Positions 11,370 to 22,992 of a DNA stretch of 64,000 nucleotides are shown here, piece by piece. The translations under genes and the position numbers were made by a program. The notes beneath the pieces were generated by a model. It did not search any database and had not been told where the DNA came from. It saw nothing but the letters and a program-made list of their open reading frames with translations. Source of the DNA: Paraphysomonas bandaiensis (taxonomy: Eukaryota > Chrysophyceae); assembly GCA_965644295.1 (NCBI GenBank), contig CBFFRP010000097.1, forward strand, positions 62,001 to 126,000, in the 5' to 3' direction. Each line of letters opens with the position of its first letter. The stretch's first letter is position 1.

Positions 11370-12001
11370 AGGACTGAAATTACCTGGTGTTTAGCGAATC
11401 TAGCTCCACCCTTGCTTTCTGAGGTTTACGTAATACACAGCTACAACGTAGGAGTTTTTCAGGGATGAGTGGTTAGTTTAATGTTTAAGCTCGATCTTTT
11501 TAATAACAAGAATTATGAACCATGTTGAATAGAGGAAGTTGATTTATCTATTGTCTACGTAGTCGTTGTTTACATCACTCAAATTCTCTTATAAAATCTC
11601 GCTAAATCAATCGTAGCACAGCATGACGACAATTCAAACATGGTGCGAATGATTTAGTATACTACATATTTTACTACTTATTACTATATTTGTCATTCTT
11701 ATATGTTATATGTGACATTTATTCTAGGTAGTTATGTATGTCAACGGGAAAAGTACTGCAGTCATCGATTAAGTGTTGTGGGGAAACAAATTAAGTACTG
11801 GGAGAATGTATTCCTGCGTTTAGTGACTCGACATAGACTTATTGTAACTATAGTTCTGCAACATGATATTAGTGCCTTACACAGAATTACCCATGGCTAG
11901 AATATTCCTTTACATCTTCAAGTAAATGTAGTAATATATATCAAGAATTCCTCCTGGTATCAGTGTATCATTATGAACAAATACTATTGGAGTGAAAACA
12001 T

Positions 12002-13290
12002 TTACAGAACAAAGCTCCGACCCCTGGATCGGCCACCACAGTCATCGACTAGAGGCAGAGAGTCCTCATTTTCATCGCTCGCAATGCTTTCACTTGACAT
12101 CGCCCTCTCGGCACGTGCGGCCAGTTTAAACATCTCCGTGGCTCTGTTTCCTAACGCCTCTTCCTCAGTAATGATGGTTATTCTACTTTGTGTGGCTGTT
12201 AATGTGAAAGGAACGCCGAGAACCTTCGAAAGAGAGGACTCCACGATGCCATTAGTTCCTTCTGCCCTCAACTCCGGATATGTTGGTGTGTTACAAAGAA
12301 GTCGCACGTACGCCTTGGAAGTACCTTTGTCCTTTTCGCACTGAATCAGCCATTCATTGTTTACATAAACCATATATATATCTCTGTCTCCTCGCAAACT
12401 GTATATAGGCCAGTCGCAATGCACCTCGTCAACAGGCTCATAGCATCCGTTGATACGGGCATATCTAGCGCCGCTAAGTACAATAGGAACAGCACGCTGC
12501 TGTCGTTTGCGTACTACTTCTAAACGCTCCTCCTCACGCGCCTGTGTACGTTGTCAATATCAGATATTGAATTGAACTTAATGACTAAAACATATACCAT
12601 AGCTTCTATTTCTTCCTTTTCTTGTTCTAGTTCCTGCATAAATTACTTAAATAACTATCTCGATGGAAATCAAAAATACCATCTGTGCAAGAGTCTCACG
12701 CTCCTTTTCTTCTATAGATATCCGTTGCAACTCCTGGTCGTGCTTTTTAAGTTACATCGTACAAAATAGGTGGTATACTAACCGCTATAACCTTTTTACA
12801 AATCCTATCCCCGACGTCAGCAGCTTTCCGTCCATGCTGGAAAGCTATTATTACACAGCATATAACACTTGCAATTTCAGTAACCTTATCTCTAATATTG
12901 TAATCTGCACCGTGATTAGTAAGCAATATAACGAGCTCAATATTGTTGCGGTAGCAGGCACGATGAAGTGGTGTTGATCCGTTGTTATTAGTTGAATCCA
13001 CATCCGCCCCTAGCTCCACCAGCATCTTAGCCGTTTCATATTTATTTTGCCAGCAAGCTATCGCCAATAAACTATCTCCTGTCTATTCCATCAGAGATCA
13101 CATATCAAATCATTATAACTCCATATCATAACCATCACTCACCCAGTCTCTGACTTCATTCAGAGCTCTCTTATTTAGACGCAAAGCAGCCGATAATTCA
13201 TCTGTTTCACCGGATTGAGCTAATCGCAGGAGCGTTTCTTTTAGCTCGGGATCGACTTTTTCTGGTTCTTCATCAGTTTCCTCACTCATA
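12002..13290 (-). CDS. Ankyrin-repeat protein with coiled coil and C-terminal protist domain
   Basis: A multi-exon minus-strand gene. Exon 1 (from 13290) encodes an acidic start, MSEETDEEPEKVDPELKE. A GTTATG donor near 13130 joins to GDSLLAIACWQNKYETAKM, followed by two ankyrin repeats (LVELGADVDSTNNNGSTPLH and LLTNHGADYNIRDK). Short exons then encode a charged helix (QRISIEEKERETLAQ, ELEQEKEEIEA, REEERLEVVRKRQQR). The final exon has ARYARINGCYEPVDE, DWPIYSLRGDRDIYMVY and NNEWLIQCEKDKGTS, a pattern I associate with a common uncharacterised domain of protist proteins (NGxYxP, RPVYxxRGD, WxIxxxxxKG). The protein ends RGRSFVL with the stop at 12002. It probably acts through protein-protein binding in the cytosol; partners are unknown. 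The exon joins in the middle are less certain than the ends. Confidence 0.75.
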
Positions 13291-13364
13291 TTGTGCTAGC
13301 GATTGAATATACCACTTCACAATATATCTGAAGAAATTTTCAACATGATACAAATATAGTACAA

Positions 13365-13379
13365 CATACTGCTGTGTAC
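13365..13379. promoter_or_regulatory. CATACTGCTGTGTAC motif upstream of the ankyrin gene
   Basis: It lies about 75 bp upstream of the ankyrin gene start at 13290 and matches the recurring promoter-proximal motif, with one change (GTG for GTA). Function is inferred from recurrence. Confidence 0.35.
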
Positions 13380-13869
13380 GTACCTACCTACCTACCTACC
13401 TACATACATACATACTGTACATACATACATACATACATACATACATACTGTACATACATACATACATACATACATACATACATACATACATACAAACATA
13501 CATACATACATACAAACATACATACATACATACATACATACATACATACATACATACATACATACATACATACATACATACATACATACATACATACATA
13601 CATACATACATACATACATACATACATACATACATACATACATACATACATACATACATACATACATACATACATACATACATACATACATACATACATA
13701 CATACATACATACAAACATACATACATACATACATACATACATACATACATACATACATACATACGTACATACATACATACATACATACATACATACATA
13801 CATACATACATACATACATACATACATACATACATACATACATACATACATACATACATACATACATAC
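13380..13869. repeat. Tetranucleotide microsatellite (ATAC/CATA)n, about 490 bp
   Basis: An almost uninterrupted array of CATA units, over 110 of them, with scattered variants (CTGTACATA, CAAACATA, ACGTACATA). The long open frames reading YIHT or MYVC in this array are artefacts of the repeat. It begins within 90 bp of the ankyrin gene's start codon. Confidence 0.97.
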
Positions 13870-14644
13870 AACATCTGTGTGGTGAGCAACAGCAACCAGG
13901 AGTTGGTATGTCATTCAAATCATTCTGGAGGTATTTGACAACATTGCCCAATGAACTGTAACTTAAATAGAAAATAGCATTCATGTTTTTGGACCGAAGG
14001 TGTACGTAGTCATGAGTCTATACTAACACGGAGTGCTCGAAATCCTGTTTGGTGCAACGTGTTCTCGTTTTTATGGTCTATATTTTGCGAAATTGTGGCT
14101 GAAGATATTGAGTTATGGTGTCATAAGACAGGTAGGAAACGCCGTGATATGAGCAATGCACTGTGTCTGAACGATACAGTTCTGAACCAAAGCGTATATT
14201 CTATGATGATCACATTATTGATTATTGAGTGTAATGCTAAGCACATATGATCGATAACAATTTTAACTGCCTGAAGAATATACGATTTTACTTGACATGA
14301 TCACTATTCTAAAATAGTTTTACTATATCTAACTTTTTTCATATGCAGTGTAACAAGATTGATTGTCAGTTTTAATTCACGAAACTTACCTCTGTGCTGC
14401 TCGTAACAGTAGTTCTTCACATGATTGACCCGGCTTCGATTTTTACTTGTTCTTCTCTCTCTCAAGAAATCGCGGCACGGTTTGCCAAAGTAGAAAGCTC
14501 ATCGCGATACCAAAACCTGAGAACAACTGGGCTCAGTAGTTAACAGTTGACTGTGAGTTAATGGGCATGATACACTTAAACATTACTATCATTAATTGTA
14601 CCCCCTCATAAAGCAGTTCTATTATATAAAGAATAATACTCCTG
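13870..14644. other. Intergenic DNA without a supported gene
   Basis: AT-rich sequence between the microsatellite and a repeat. A minus-strand segment at about 14448-14514 could encode a hydrophobic tail (GFGIAMSFLLWQTVPRFLE), but I found no convincing partner exon. Confidence 0.35.
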
Positions 14645-15427
14645 CAACATGTCATCTCTCATCTCTTTACCTGATGTATATTGATATCAAATAATTCAGT
14701 AGTAAAACAGGTGCTCCTAATAAATCCAATCTTAAATTTGAAATTAACACCGAGATCATTGAAGTCTCTCCTGGGAAGCAGATCACCAGGTCGACTGGCA
14801 CCCTATGCATATGAACCCCTATATTATTCTTAAAGTTTACGTGAATAAACGTAGCACTGCATCGCTAGCAATTAGTCATTAGGTCAACTCATTTCTGTTA
14901 ACATTTCCACCGAAGCCTTATACCTTATATATTATTGAAAGTCTTATTATTAGCAATAGGCGTTAAAAACCTGCACCAACTTAGTAGCTAGACGAATGCT
15001 AGACAAACTAGTTAGTAGACATCTACCTGTAACTAATCAGTACACACTTTTTTATCCTACTGTGTAACGCTACGGAAGGTGCTTGTGCGTCCCCGCAAGC
15101 ACCAAGGTGCGACCACTTCCGCTCTGAGTTCTTAAGGTGAACATCCCCGATGCTTGGCTTCAACAGGCAGCCCAATACCCGGGTTACCCTTCAGATGGGC
15201 CCTGTCCGGGTGCCTGTTTATTCGTCAGGGCCCAAAGACGTCTACACAAGTGACACTTGTTGGTGTACCTTGTACCACACAAGCATTCGGCTATGAGTGG
15301 GAAGAACAATATCTGCTGACTATGTTTTCGGCTCACGTTAGTTTCCTAGAGAGAATCTCTCCAGTAATTATCCCCCAGAACACCACGAAAAGGTGCGAGT
15401 CCGACTTTGTTGAGGGGCCTTATACCT
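14645..15427 (+). repeat. Interspersed repeat copy B plus 5' flank duplicated (inverted) at 61.6-62.5 kb
   Basis: The repeat proper spans about 14936-15416. An 11 bp GCCTTATACCT occurs at 14915-14925 and again at 15417-15427, a plausible target duplication. The preceding flank (14645-14935, including TAAAACAGGTGCTCCTAATAAA and AGATCACCAGGTCGACTGGC-like sequence) is also found inverted beside copy F (62095-62480), so a longer unit was copied. Confidence 0.7.
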
Positions 15428-16218
15428 ATTGAACACTTGGTGTTCAACTTCCATCTATCTTGTGGTAAAATTGGCGTCCTCTTCTCTCAGGGTGCCCTTC
15501 AACATTGGGGTAATATTGGATCCGCACACATTAACATAATGACATACGTTCTTTTAGTGCTGCCGATACTTTAATCCACAGATATCGCAGAGGAAAACTG
15601 GTAATTAATTGGAACTGAACCAATCAGAAGTGTGTTTACCTTGAGGTTTTGCGCAGCCCAGTCGACTCCACCCAACCTCCTTTGTGCGCTCGCTGTTGCG
15701 AGTTCTTGATACACTGGAAGCTACAGACTAATGCTAATATGGACACTCATATATGTATAGCAGCGTCCAATGGTCAGTTCCACCCCATTATTATTTCTCG
15801 TATCATTATCAACTAAAAACCATAAAATCCAGGATTTTCCCATAAATGTTGGTTTTCTTACACATTATACTTCAAATACGCTACAAAGGCAACAATCTGC
15901 ATCTATCATCATCAGCAGTATAGCAACGTGTAAGTGTTACTGGCAGCACACGACTATCATTTTCGCTTGCAGTGCCGTCAGTACTTAATAGTCAGTCAAG
16001 TTAGTCGTTCTCTGTCTCTAAAATATTATTACTTCAAGCAAGACGAAGTGTTTAATTTTGTCCTATCAATTGATTTCGAATATAAAGAAAGTGTACTTCT
16101 TCCCATATAAGAATACTGTAACTTAATCGTACTTTACTACGAGTGTTTTCCCAGCTCAACGGTACTCTTTCCCCCCCATTAAAGACACACTGGAGACGTA
16201 TCCATAATCATCTATATA
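15428..16218. other. Intergenic region upstream of the HAD gene
   Basis: No gene recognised. The sequence is AT-rich with a homopolymer C run (TTTCCCCCCCATT) at about 16170, just upstream of the HAD gene start. Confidence 0.35.
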
Positions 16219-17056
16219 ATGAATAGTTACATTAATGAATGTCAGAGTATTATTAATGGAATCAAAGCCCAAGGCATTAATTTCATTGGGATTGATTTTG
16301 ATGATACTCTGGTAAGTACTCATACAGGCGGGAGATGGGGCGGTACGCCTGAAGGTCTACAAGCATATATTCGACCTTTTTTTCAAACTTTTGTTCAGAT
16401 TGCAACTGAACAAGGTGACACGTCATATATACTTGAGTCAGTTGTATGAGTGATCCTTAAACAGATGTTAAAATCGCTATCGTGACATTCTCTTCTCAAG
16501 TGGAATTGATTCGTGAGGTTATGGGAAACGTCTTCGGTAAAATCGTTGATAAGGTGGCCTTGTTTGTTTAATATGCTAGACTGTTCCTGAATCGTGTTAT
16601 AATATAGATTCCTATCCGCGGCCGTGATAACTCGTGGTCATATGAGGGCAAGGGTTGTAAGGATGGTAAACAACCTCATATGGCTTCAGCTGCCGAATTT
16701 CTGAAAACGGTGAGCTCTAGTAATCTCACTTTAATCTTTTTATGTCTCCGAAATGTATATTTAGCGAAACTCTATTGATATTACTCGGAAAACATCTCTA
16801 CTAATTGACGATGACGTGAACAATGTGAGAATTGCTCTTGATAACGGGGTAAGTGTATCTGCAGCGGTGTTTTATTTTGTTGGTATAGTTGGATATTCAA
16901 CATTGTAATATTTGATGTAGGTACGGGCAGTACGCTTTGACCCGGACGATGAAGCCAGGTATCTACCTACAGTTGTATTTTCGCAATTTTTACCATTGAT
17001 TCAGATCTATTCGTGACCTGTTCCTTCTATTTAATACCCCCACTGTGTCGAACTAA
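16219..17056 (+). CDS. HAD-superfamily phosphatase-like protein (six exons)
   Basis: Exons by splice signals: 16219-16414, 16465-16544, 16608-16709, 16765-16848, 16921-16958 and 17005-17056, giving about 183 residues. Motif I is GIDFDDTLVSTHTGGRW (nucleophile and acid/base Asp residues in DFDDT). Motif II is the Thr of IAIVTFSSQ. The next exon carries IPIRGRDNSWSYEGKG, with a candidate motif III Lys in GKQPHMASA. Motif IV is SLLIDDDVNNVRIALDNGV. The family hydrolyses phosphoesters; the substrate is unknown. Similar short DxD phosphatases occur in kinetoplastids and other protists. All exon joins keep phase, which supports the model. The second intron has an unusual GTTGAT donor. Confidence 0.8.
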
Positions 17057-17803
17057 GCTAACGACATAGTACACGCATATTCTGCAACGCCTAAGGCAGG
17101 TTGTGAAACCTGCCGGAAGTTTGAAGGGCGTGTTTGATGAAATGAAAAGAATCGATCTATTTTACCTGTTTTTTGTGTCCTATTCGTCGTTTACATTAAA
17201 ATTTAACGTAGAGCGGCGTATATATAAATCAGACCCGAAAAATAATATATAAATATCTCATTTTCTATGGATATATTAGTAGTACAAGTCTTACTGTATT
17301 AGTAACAAATTCATTGAGCTAGTTGCCGATCACTGCACTGTAAGCACTTCTAATACTGTAAACTGGTCAAGGATGAAAATATATATTAGTGGTTTGTCGA
17401 AATTCAGGTCCCTCCAACAGTATTGACACGGCTATCATATTTTCTGTTGTGCTTACTAGTTAAACAAATTACAAAAACTGTAATTAGCAGTATTATTATC
17501 GTATCTACTTAATACGAAAGCAGAAAGTAATACAACCAAACCGGGACTTCAAATCATTTTTTAACTTTTATTTTAAAAGGCTTTCTTAAATTGCGATTGC
17601 ATGCCGCATGTGGAGATATCTGATATCACTGAATATGTATCGAGTATCGAGTAAGTATTTTAGGTATAATGCTATGCACCATTTCATTTATCAAACATTT
17701 TGATGATCTACTGAAATATAGCTGAGTTGCACTGATACAGAGAATAATAATGACGAATACAGTGACAGAGATGTTACGTACATAAATTAATGACTTCAAC
17801 TGA
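17057..17803. other. AT-rich intergenic DNA, no gene seen
   Basis: This sequence lies between the HAD gene and the copia element. I see no ORF with a recognisable domain and no repeat. Confidence 0.4.
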
Positions 17804-17808
17804 GCAAC

Positions 17809-18115
17809 TATTAATTTACGCTTTTAGTTAGTGCAATATTGACTGATTGATATTATAGGAGATATAGTAAGTTTATGATGTTGTAGCCCTGTGAGTTAGG
17901 AACCACGTCATTCACCAACATCAACATTCTGTTCTACAAATCATATCTTTAACAGCTACTATATTTTCAGTTTCTTTGTATACTTGTAATAGCTACTCCT
18001 ATACTGTAGTCATGTATATTCTGTATTTCATTGCTACATAGAATACAGGATAACTACTAGCGATTGACTTTACCAAACTTCAAGTACGCACGTAGGAGTT
18101 GGTTGTAGTTCAATA
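17809..18115 (-). repeat. Copia element 1, 3' LTR
   Basis: A 307 bp LTR matching 22681-22987 at a constant offset of 4872 bp. It is followed on the inner side by the polypurine tract at 18116-18128. Confidence 0.93.
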
Positions 18116-18163
18116 CTCCCACTCAATGAACATATCAGAATATACTGTGATGAGCAAGTCTAC

Positions 18164-21100
18164 TTAGTGCGATACCATAGTGTGCACATGCTGATAGTGC
18201 AGCTTCTCGGACAAGGCTTTAGTCATCACGTCTGCTGTCATCTCTGCCGTTGGCACATGATTCAGCCTGACGATACAGCCTCCCACTTGCTCTCGAATCC
18301 AATGATACTTGATCCGAATATGCTTGGAACGTTTATGATTTACCGGGTTCTGAGCTAGATCAATCGCACTCTTGCTGTCCATATTCAAGATTGTTGGAGA
18401 CGCATTCTTACTGAGCTCAAATCCACGAATTCCGAGCTCTGTCATCACCCCTCGTATCCATACAATCTCCTGAATTGCAGCATATGCAGCCATATATTCA
18501 GCTTCCATAGTCGACGTAGCCACTGTTGGCTGCAGTCTGGACTGCCATGCAATTGGAGCACCCCACAGATATACGATATACCCTGTAGTGGATCTGCATG
18601 TATCCAGATCTCCGGCCCAATCTGCATCAGAGTACACACATAGAGGGTCTTCATCTGTGAAATTAGGAAATATGATACCTTGATCAACTGTATTTTCTAA
18701 ATACAATAAAGTATGCAGAGCAGCTTGACATGCAGCGTACGTGGGTCTTGTGGTGAACCGGGAGAGAAGATTTACTGTATATGCCATGTCTGGTCTAGTA
18801 TGCACTGCCAAATACATTAAGGCACCAATAACAGATTGATAGGGAAATGCATCAACGTATTCTCTCTGTTTTCGAGTTTCTTCCTCTTTTGCATCCTTGG
18901 ACAACTTTAGGCCAGGTGGTAGAGGTGTGGTTGCCTTGCACCGTCTCTTCTTTTCTGACAACAAGTGATTGAATCTGGCCACAACATCTTTAGCATATGC
19001 AGACTGATGTAACTTAATCTGGCCATTATGACGCTCAATGGTAAGACCTAAATAATGCTTAAGGTCCCCCATATCTTGCATGGCATATTGAGTCTTAAAG
19101 GCGCTGATGACTTCTTCAATATGACGGCTGTCAGAGCTGAGCACAATGATATCATCTACATACACAAGTATCATATGTAGGTTATCATCAGTACCCTTGA
19201 GTACAAATAAACATGGGTCAAGAACACATTGTTTATACCCCATCGCCTTTATACTGTCCTTCAGCATTGAATGCCAATTTCGAGGCGCTTGTTTTAGGCC
19301 ATACAAACTCTTCAGAATCTTCAAACAACAGCCTTGTGGAATATCTATTCCTGCAGGTGGAGACATAAACACGTCTTCGTCCAGATCTGCATACGGAAAT
19401 GCCGTTTCTACATCGAGTTGACGGAGTTGCAGATTGTATCGCAGAGCCAGTGCCAGTGCTAGCCTAAATGATACACCTTTAGCTACTGGGGAGAATGTCT
19501 CATTATAGTCGACTCCTTGTTCTTGAGTAAACCCTTTCGCCACAAGTCGAACTTTGAACTTCTTAATTTTTCCAAGATGGTCGCGCTTTACTTTAAAGAC
19601 CAATTTAGATTTTATGATTTTTCGGTGTTTCGGCCTTCGGACAATCTTCCAGCATGTCCTTCGTTCAAGCTTGTGCACCTCCTTCCTGGTAGCTTCAATC
19701 CAGTATGTTCTCTGTGGAGTCTTCTTTGCTTCTGCCAGCGTCTGTGGCTCTTTAATTGTGCTGTTGGAGGAATCAAGAAACAATGAGACATCGCCGAGGA
19801 CACCAACGTTAACAATGTGCCGTTTTTTTCGAGGTCGTTTTTCAGTTCTGGGATTTCGATCTGCCCCACCTGTTGAAGATGCGCCCCGATTTGAGCGGTC
19901 AGGAGTCCTCTGTTCATTGTCACTGTCATTACAAGTCTGATCCAACTCATTTCGCAAACTATTAAACTTGTCGGTCTGACACTTTGTAGAGTGAGTCATC
20001 TTTACTACATCTTTGATATGAATTGGAGTTTGCTCCTCGGTAGTATTTCCTTTCATATCTAATCTCCTATATGCAACAATGACTCCTCTTCTCTCTATCA
20101 CTCTGGTGGTAACATAACACAGGTGTCCATCAAGATGTCTGAGGCCCACCAGGTACTGATAGTCATTTACACTCTCTGCTGTTTCTGAGGTGTCGATTTG
20201 TAGATTATCTATTTCGTCGAAATACTCCTGTGAACGCTCTGGAATTGACTCATCAAACTGTGCATTGACTGCAACAATAATAGCATTCAGGTCTGGAATA
20301 TATATTTGGTGTCCAACAGGTTGTTGACATTGTCCCATATAGTATCCAGGTTTTCCCTTTTCTTTCCACTCTTTGCGGCGCTGCTCCTTCGGCACAATAG
20401 CCCATGCCTTGCAGCCCCAGATCTTCAAGTCACTCACATCTGGTGCGGTTCCAGTAATATACTCAAAAGGTGAGATGTATCCTTTCGTTGTCTTCGTAGG
20501 TAACCTGTTGATCAGATATACAGCATGCAAGACTGCTTTGAACCAAAATACTGATGGCATGCCACTATCGAGCAATATAGCAAGGGCCATCTCCTTCACT
20601 GTACGATTAGTGCGTTCCGATAGCGAATTCATTTCGGGTGTGTCACGTGGAGTCCAAGTAACCTGTACAGTCCTTGTGCTGGTGGTTTCACGTAAGTACT
20701 GCCTGACATGTTGCCCTACTAGTTCTCCTGCGCCATCTGCATGATATCGTCGTAGTTGCAATCCTTCTTTGACAAGTTGGGTCTCTACCATGTCCTTCAT
20801 ACACTTTAACACTTCACTCCCAGTCTTGTTTTTCAACCCATAAGCCCATACATGTTTTGCATCACTGTGCTTGAATAGTAACACATGTTTGTAGCCTTCC
20901 ATCGATGGCGTGTTTAGGACTTCCATCGTATCTGCACTGAGCACCCCTCTCTCCTTTGGGTTGTTGTCTAAGTTCATCAACTGGCGTGGAGTCCTGAAGT
21001 TCTTTCTCGTGAGTTTCGATCGCATGCAGGTATTACATTTGCATATCGTTTTTTTGTGTTTTTTTCTGAAATATTTCTTGTCCAGATTTATTCCATCAAC

Positions 21101-22681
21101 TAGGCCTCGGCGGTCGGACTCAGTCAGTTTATCATAGTTGACATGGCCAAGTCTTTTGTGCCATAGAATTCGCTGGTCATCAAACCCCTGCTCCTCAAGT
21201 GCTGCTGAGGATTCTTCTCCAAGCTGAAGTAAGTCTTCGAGTCGAACTGGATATAATCCATTAACACTTCTCTGTCTAATGAGTGTCTTGTTCGTAGTCT
21301 TATTTCGAATGACGACTTCATCATTATCGAACGTCACAACACAACCCCTATCTGTGATGCTCTTCATATCTACGAGGTTCTTACTTGCTTCAGGTGCGTA
21401 GTACACCTTTTTAAAGCTTCCTACATCGCCAACACTGTGTATTGACAGTTTACCTTTGTTCGCTGTGGACATCTGCCTATCAGCGCGCTGAAGGTTGGTC
21501 ATGTGGTTTTTGGAGGTAAGGATCATCTTGTTGCACCCGCTGTCTAAATAAATAACATCTGACATGCTCTGTGCTAGATTCACCTCTTCTTCCACACATA
21601 TCATCGATTCGTATCCCGCTTCATCTTCTGAATCATGTACAGACACTCGCGGTTTCTTCTTGTTCTTGTAGGGTGCCGTTTCCCTTCTAGAGTCTCGCCC
21701 CCGTTTAGAACTGACCACTGCAGCTTTAGCAGTCTTCAAGTGGAAGCAGTCTTTAGTCTGATGGCCTGGGATGTCACATATCTCACACACAGGTAGCTTT
21801 GTTTTGTTATCACCCCTGTTTCTGTGATCTCTATCTTTTCTCTGTGATCTTGTCCCCTTCATCCTCTTTATGACATGCTCTGGAGTCTTGCACTCCCTAG
21901 CAAAGTGGCCAAGTTTCTTGCACTTATTGCATCTGCCCTTTCTCTTGTGCTCTTTCCATTTACTGTCATCCACTGCTTGATTGACACTGTCTTCCCCTGA
22001 ATTTTGCAACGCATGCTTGCCGAATGATGTGTTTTCATACCCTTTGATTAGGCTGCTTGCTCTTGCGTATGTCACATCGTTTGCTGTATACAGGCTGTGT
22101 GCTAGTTGGGAATATCTCTTGTCTGTGAGACCTTCCTTTAGTCGAGTGAGCTTGTCGTCTTCCGTGACTTCACGACCTAGATTCTCGAGAATCTTGGCCT
22201 GGGCTTCAACGCTGTCGACGAACTCTGCTCCTGACTGACTTGAGGTAATCTTCATTGAATTGAACTTTGTGACCTCTGCCTGTACTGTATTCTTTTCAAC
22301 ATTGAGAAATCTCTCTTCCAGTGCCTGTAGTAACCCTTTTGCTGTACTTCCTTCGTAGAGAGCCGCTGTTGTGCCTGCTTTTGGGTGAGCATTGCACACT
22401 TCCATCAGGAAGGAGTACGCGGTCTCGTTCCGGGTGTTCCAGAGTTTCTTCGCTTTGCGTAGTCGCTTCTTCTGTGCATCAGTCATATGAGCTCCCGCTG
22501 GGACTGTAGAGTCTAGATCATGAATGTGCCTTGGTTTATCCTTTGAGAGGACAAGATGAGCTCGATTGTGTCTCATGAGGAATGAGGTGAAGAACTTCTT
22601 GAATTTCTTGAAGTTCAGTTCCTCGAAGGGAGGTACCTTTGAGCCTGAGGCGACATTCGTGAAATTTCCATCCGCTGCCAT
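18164..22681 (-). CDS. Copia Gag-Pol polyprotein (1505 residues, intact)
   Basis: A single open frame in the order Gag, protease, integrase, RT, RNase H, which defines the copia type. Gag ends with two zinc knuckles, CNKCKKLGHFARECK and CEICDIPGHQTKDC (the first canonical CX2CX4HX4C). The protease has VIYLDSGCNKM (DSG). The integrase has a zinc region (HKRLGHVNYDKL to CNTCMRSKLTRK) and catalytic residues in SADTME, YHADGAGEL and LSERTNRTV. RT has ILVYVDDIIVLSS. RNase H has YSDADWAGDL, TMEAEYMA and MDSKSAIDL. The start codon at 22681 lies exactly at the LTR/primer-site boundary, so translation would begin at the first internal codon. No frameshift or stop is seen, so the element could encode all the enzymes it needs. 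Confidence 0.96.
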   Translation of the reverse strand: MAADGNFTNVASGSKVPPFEELNFKKFKKFFTSFLMRHNRAHLVLSKDKPRHIHDLDSTVPAGAHMTDAQKKRLRKAKKLWNTRNETAYSFLMEVCNAHPKAGTTAALYEGSTAKGLLQALEERFLNVEKNTVQAEVTKFNSMKITSSQSGAEFVDSVEAQAKILENLGREVTEDDKLTRLKEGLTDKRYSQLAHSLYTANDVTYARASSLIKGYENTSFGKHALQNSGEDSVNQAVDDSKWKEHKRKGRCNKCKKLGHFARECKTPEHVIKRMKGTRSQRKDRDHRNRGDNKTKLPVCEICDIPGHQTKDCFHLKTAKAAVVSSKRGRDSRRETAPYKNKKKPRVSVHDSEDEAGYESMICVEEEVNLAQSMSDVIYLDSGCNKMILTSKNHMTNLQRADRQMSTANKGKLSIHSVGDVGSFKKVYYAPEASKNLVDMKSITDRGCVVTFDNDEVVIRNKTTNKTLIRQRSVNGLYPVRLEDLLQLGEESSAALEEQGFDDQRILWHKRLGHVNYDKLTESDRRGLVDGINLDKKYFRKKHKKTICKCNTCMRSKLTRKNFRTPRQLMNLDNNPKERGVLSADTMEVLNTPSMEGYKHVLLFKHSDAKHVWAYGLKNKTGSEVLKCMKDMVETQLVKEGLQLRRYHADGAGELVGQHVRQYLRETTSTRTVQVTWTPRDTPEMNSLSERTNRTVKEMALAILLDSGMPSVFWFKAVLHAVYLINRLPTKTTKGYISPFEYITGTAPDVSDLKIWGCKAWAIVPKEQRRKEWKEKGKPGYYMGQCQQPVGHQIYIPDLNAIIVAVNAQFDESIPERSQEYFDEIDNLQIDTSETAESVNDYQYLVGLRHLDGHLCYVTTRVIERRGVIVAYRRLDMKGNTTEEQTPIHIKDVVKMTHSTKCQTDKFNSLRNELDQTCNDSDNEQRTPDRSNRGASSTGGADRNPRTEKRPRKKRHIVNVGVLGDVSLFLDSSNSTIKEPQTLAEAKKTPQRTYWIEATRKEVHKLERRTCWKIVRRPKHRKIIKSKLVFKVKRDHLGKIKKFKVRLVAKGFTQEQGVDYNETFSPVAKGVSFRLALALALRYNLQLRQLDVETAFPYADLDEDVFMSPPAGIDIPQGCCLKILKSLYGLKQAPRNWHSMLKDSIKAMGYKQCVLDPCLFVLKGTDDNLHMILVYVDDIIVLSSDSRHIEEVISAFKTQYAMQDMGDLKHYLGLTIERHNGQIKLHQSAYAKDVVARFNHLLSEKKRRCKATTPLPPGLKLSKDAKEEETRKQREYVDAFPYQSVIGALMYLAVHTRPDMAYTVNLLSRFTTRPTYAACQAALHTLLYLENTVDQGIIFPNFTDEDPLCVYSDADWAGDLDTCRSTTGYIVYLWGAPIAWQSRLQPTVATSTMEAEYMAAYAAIQEIVWIRGVMTELGIRGFELSKNASPTILNMDSKSAIDLAQNPVNHKRSKHIRIKYHWIREQVGGCIVRLNHVPTAEMTADVMTKALSEKLHYQHVHTMVSH

Positions 22682-22987
22682 ATTAATTTACGCTTTTAGT
22701 TAGTGCAATATTGACTGATTGATATTATAGGAGATATAGTAAGTTTATGATGTTGTAGCCCTGTGAGTTAGGAACCACGTCATTCACCAACATCAACATT
22801 CTGTTCTACAAATCATATCTTTAACAGCTACTATATTTTCAGTTTCTTTGTATACTTGTAATAGCTACTCCTATACTGTAGTCATGTATATTCTGTATTT
22901 CATTGCTACATAGAATACAGGATAACTACTAGCGATTGACTTTACCAAACTTCAAGTACGCACGTAGGAGTTGGTTGTAGTTCAATA
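22681..22987 (-). repeat. Copia element 1, 5' LTR
   Basis: A 307 bp LTR identical by eye to the 3' copy. In element orientation the promoter and RNA start should lie within it. The Gag-Pol ATG uses its last base. Confidence 0.93.
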
Positions 22988-22992
22988 GCAAC

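Larger units (their letters stand above)
17809..22987 (-). mobile_element. Complete Ty1/copia LTR retrotransposon, element 1
   Basis: A 5179 bp element on the minus strand. Its LTRs (17809-18115 and 22681-22987, 307 bp each) look identical by eye and end TATT...AATA on the plus strand. A 5 bp target duplication GCAAC flanks it at 17804-17808 and 22988-22992. Next to the 3' LTR is a purine-rich tract (complement of CTCCCACTCAATG, 18116-18128). Next to the 5' LTR is a TGGCAGCGGATGG primer-binding-site candidate. One intact ORF fills the interior. Identical LTRs and an open frame indicate a recent, possibly active insertion. Confidence 0.95.

Noticed and set aside
13374-13984. Long open frames on both strands across the microsatellite
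   Set aside because: They only translate the CATA repeat into YIHT or MYVC periodicities.
14439-14540. Possible small mitochondrial membrane protein exon on the minus strand (GFGIAMSFLLWQTVPRFLE)
   Set aside because: The acceptor-like site is plausible, but no upstream exon with a start and matching phase was found.
14936-15416. Interspersed repeat as solo LTR of a retrotransposon
   Set aside because: A 15 bp target duplication at copy A is too long for LTR integration, and no internal region or primer site is found.
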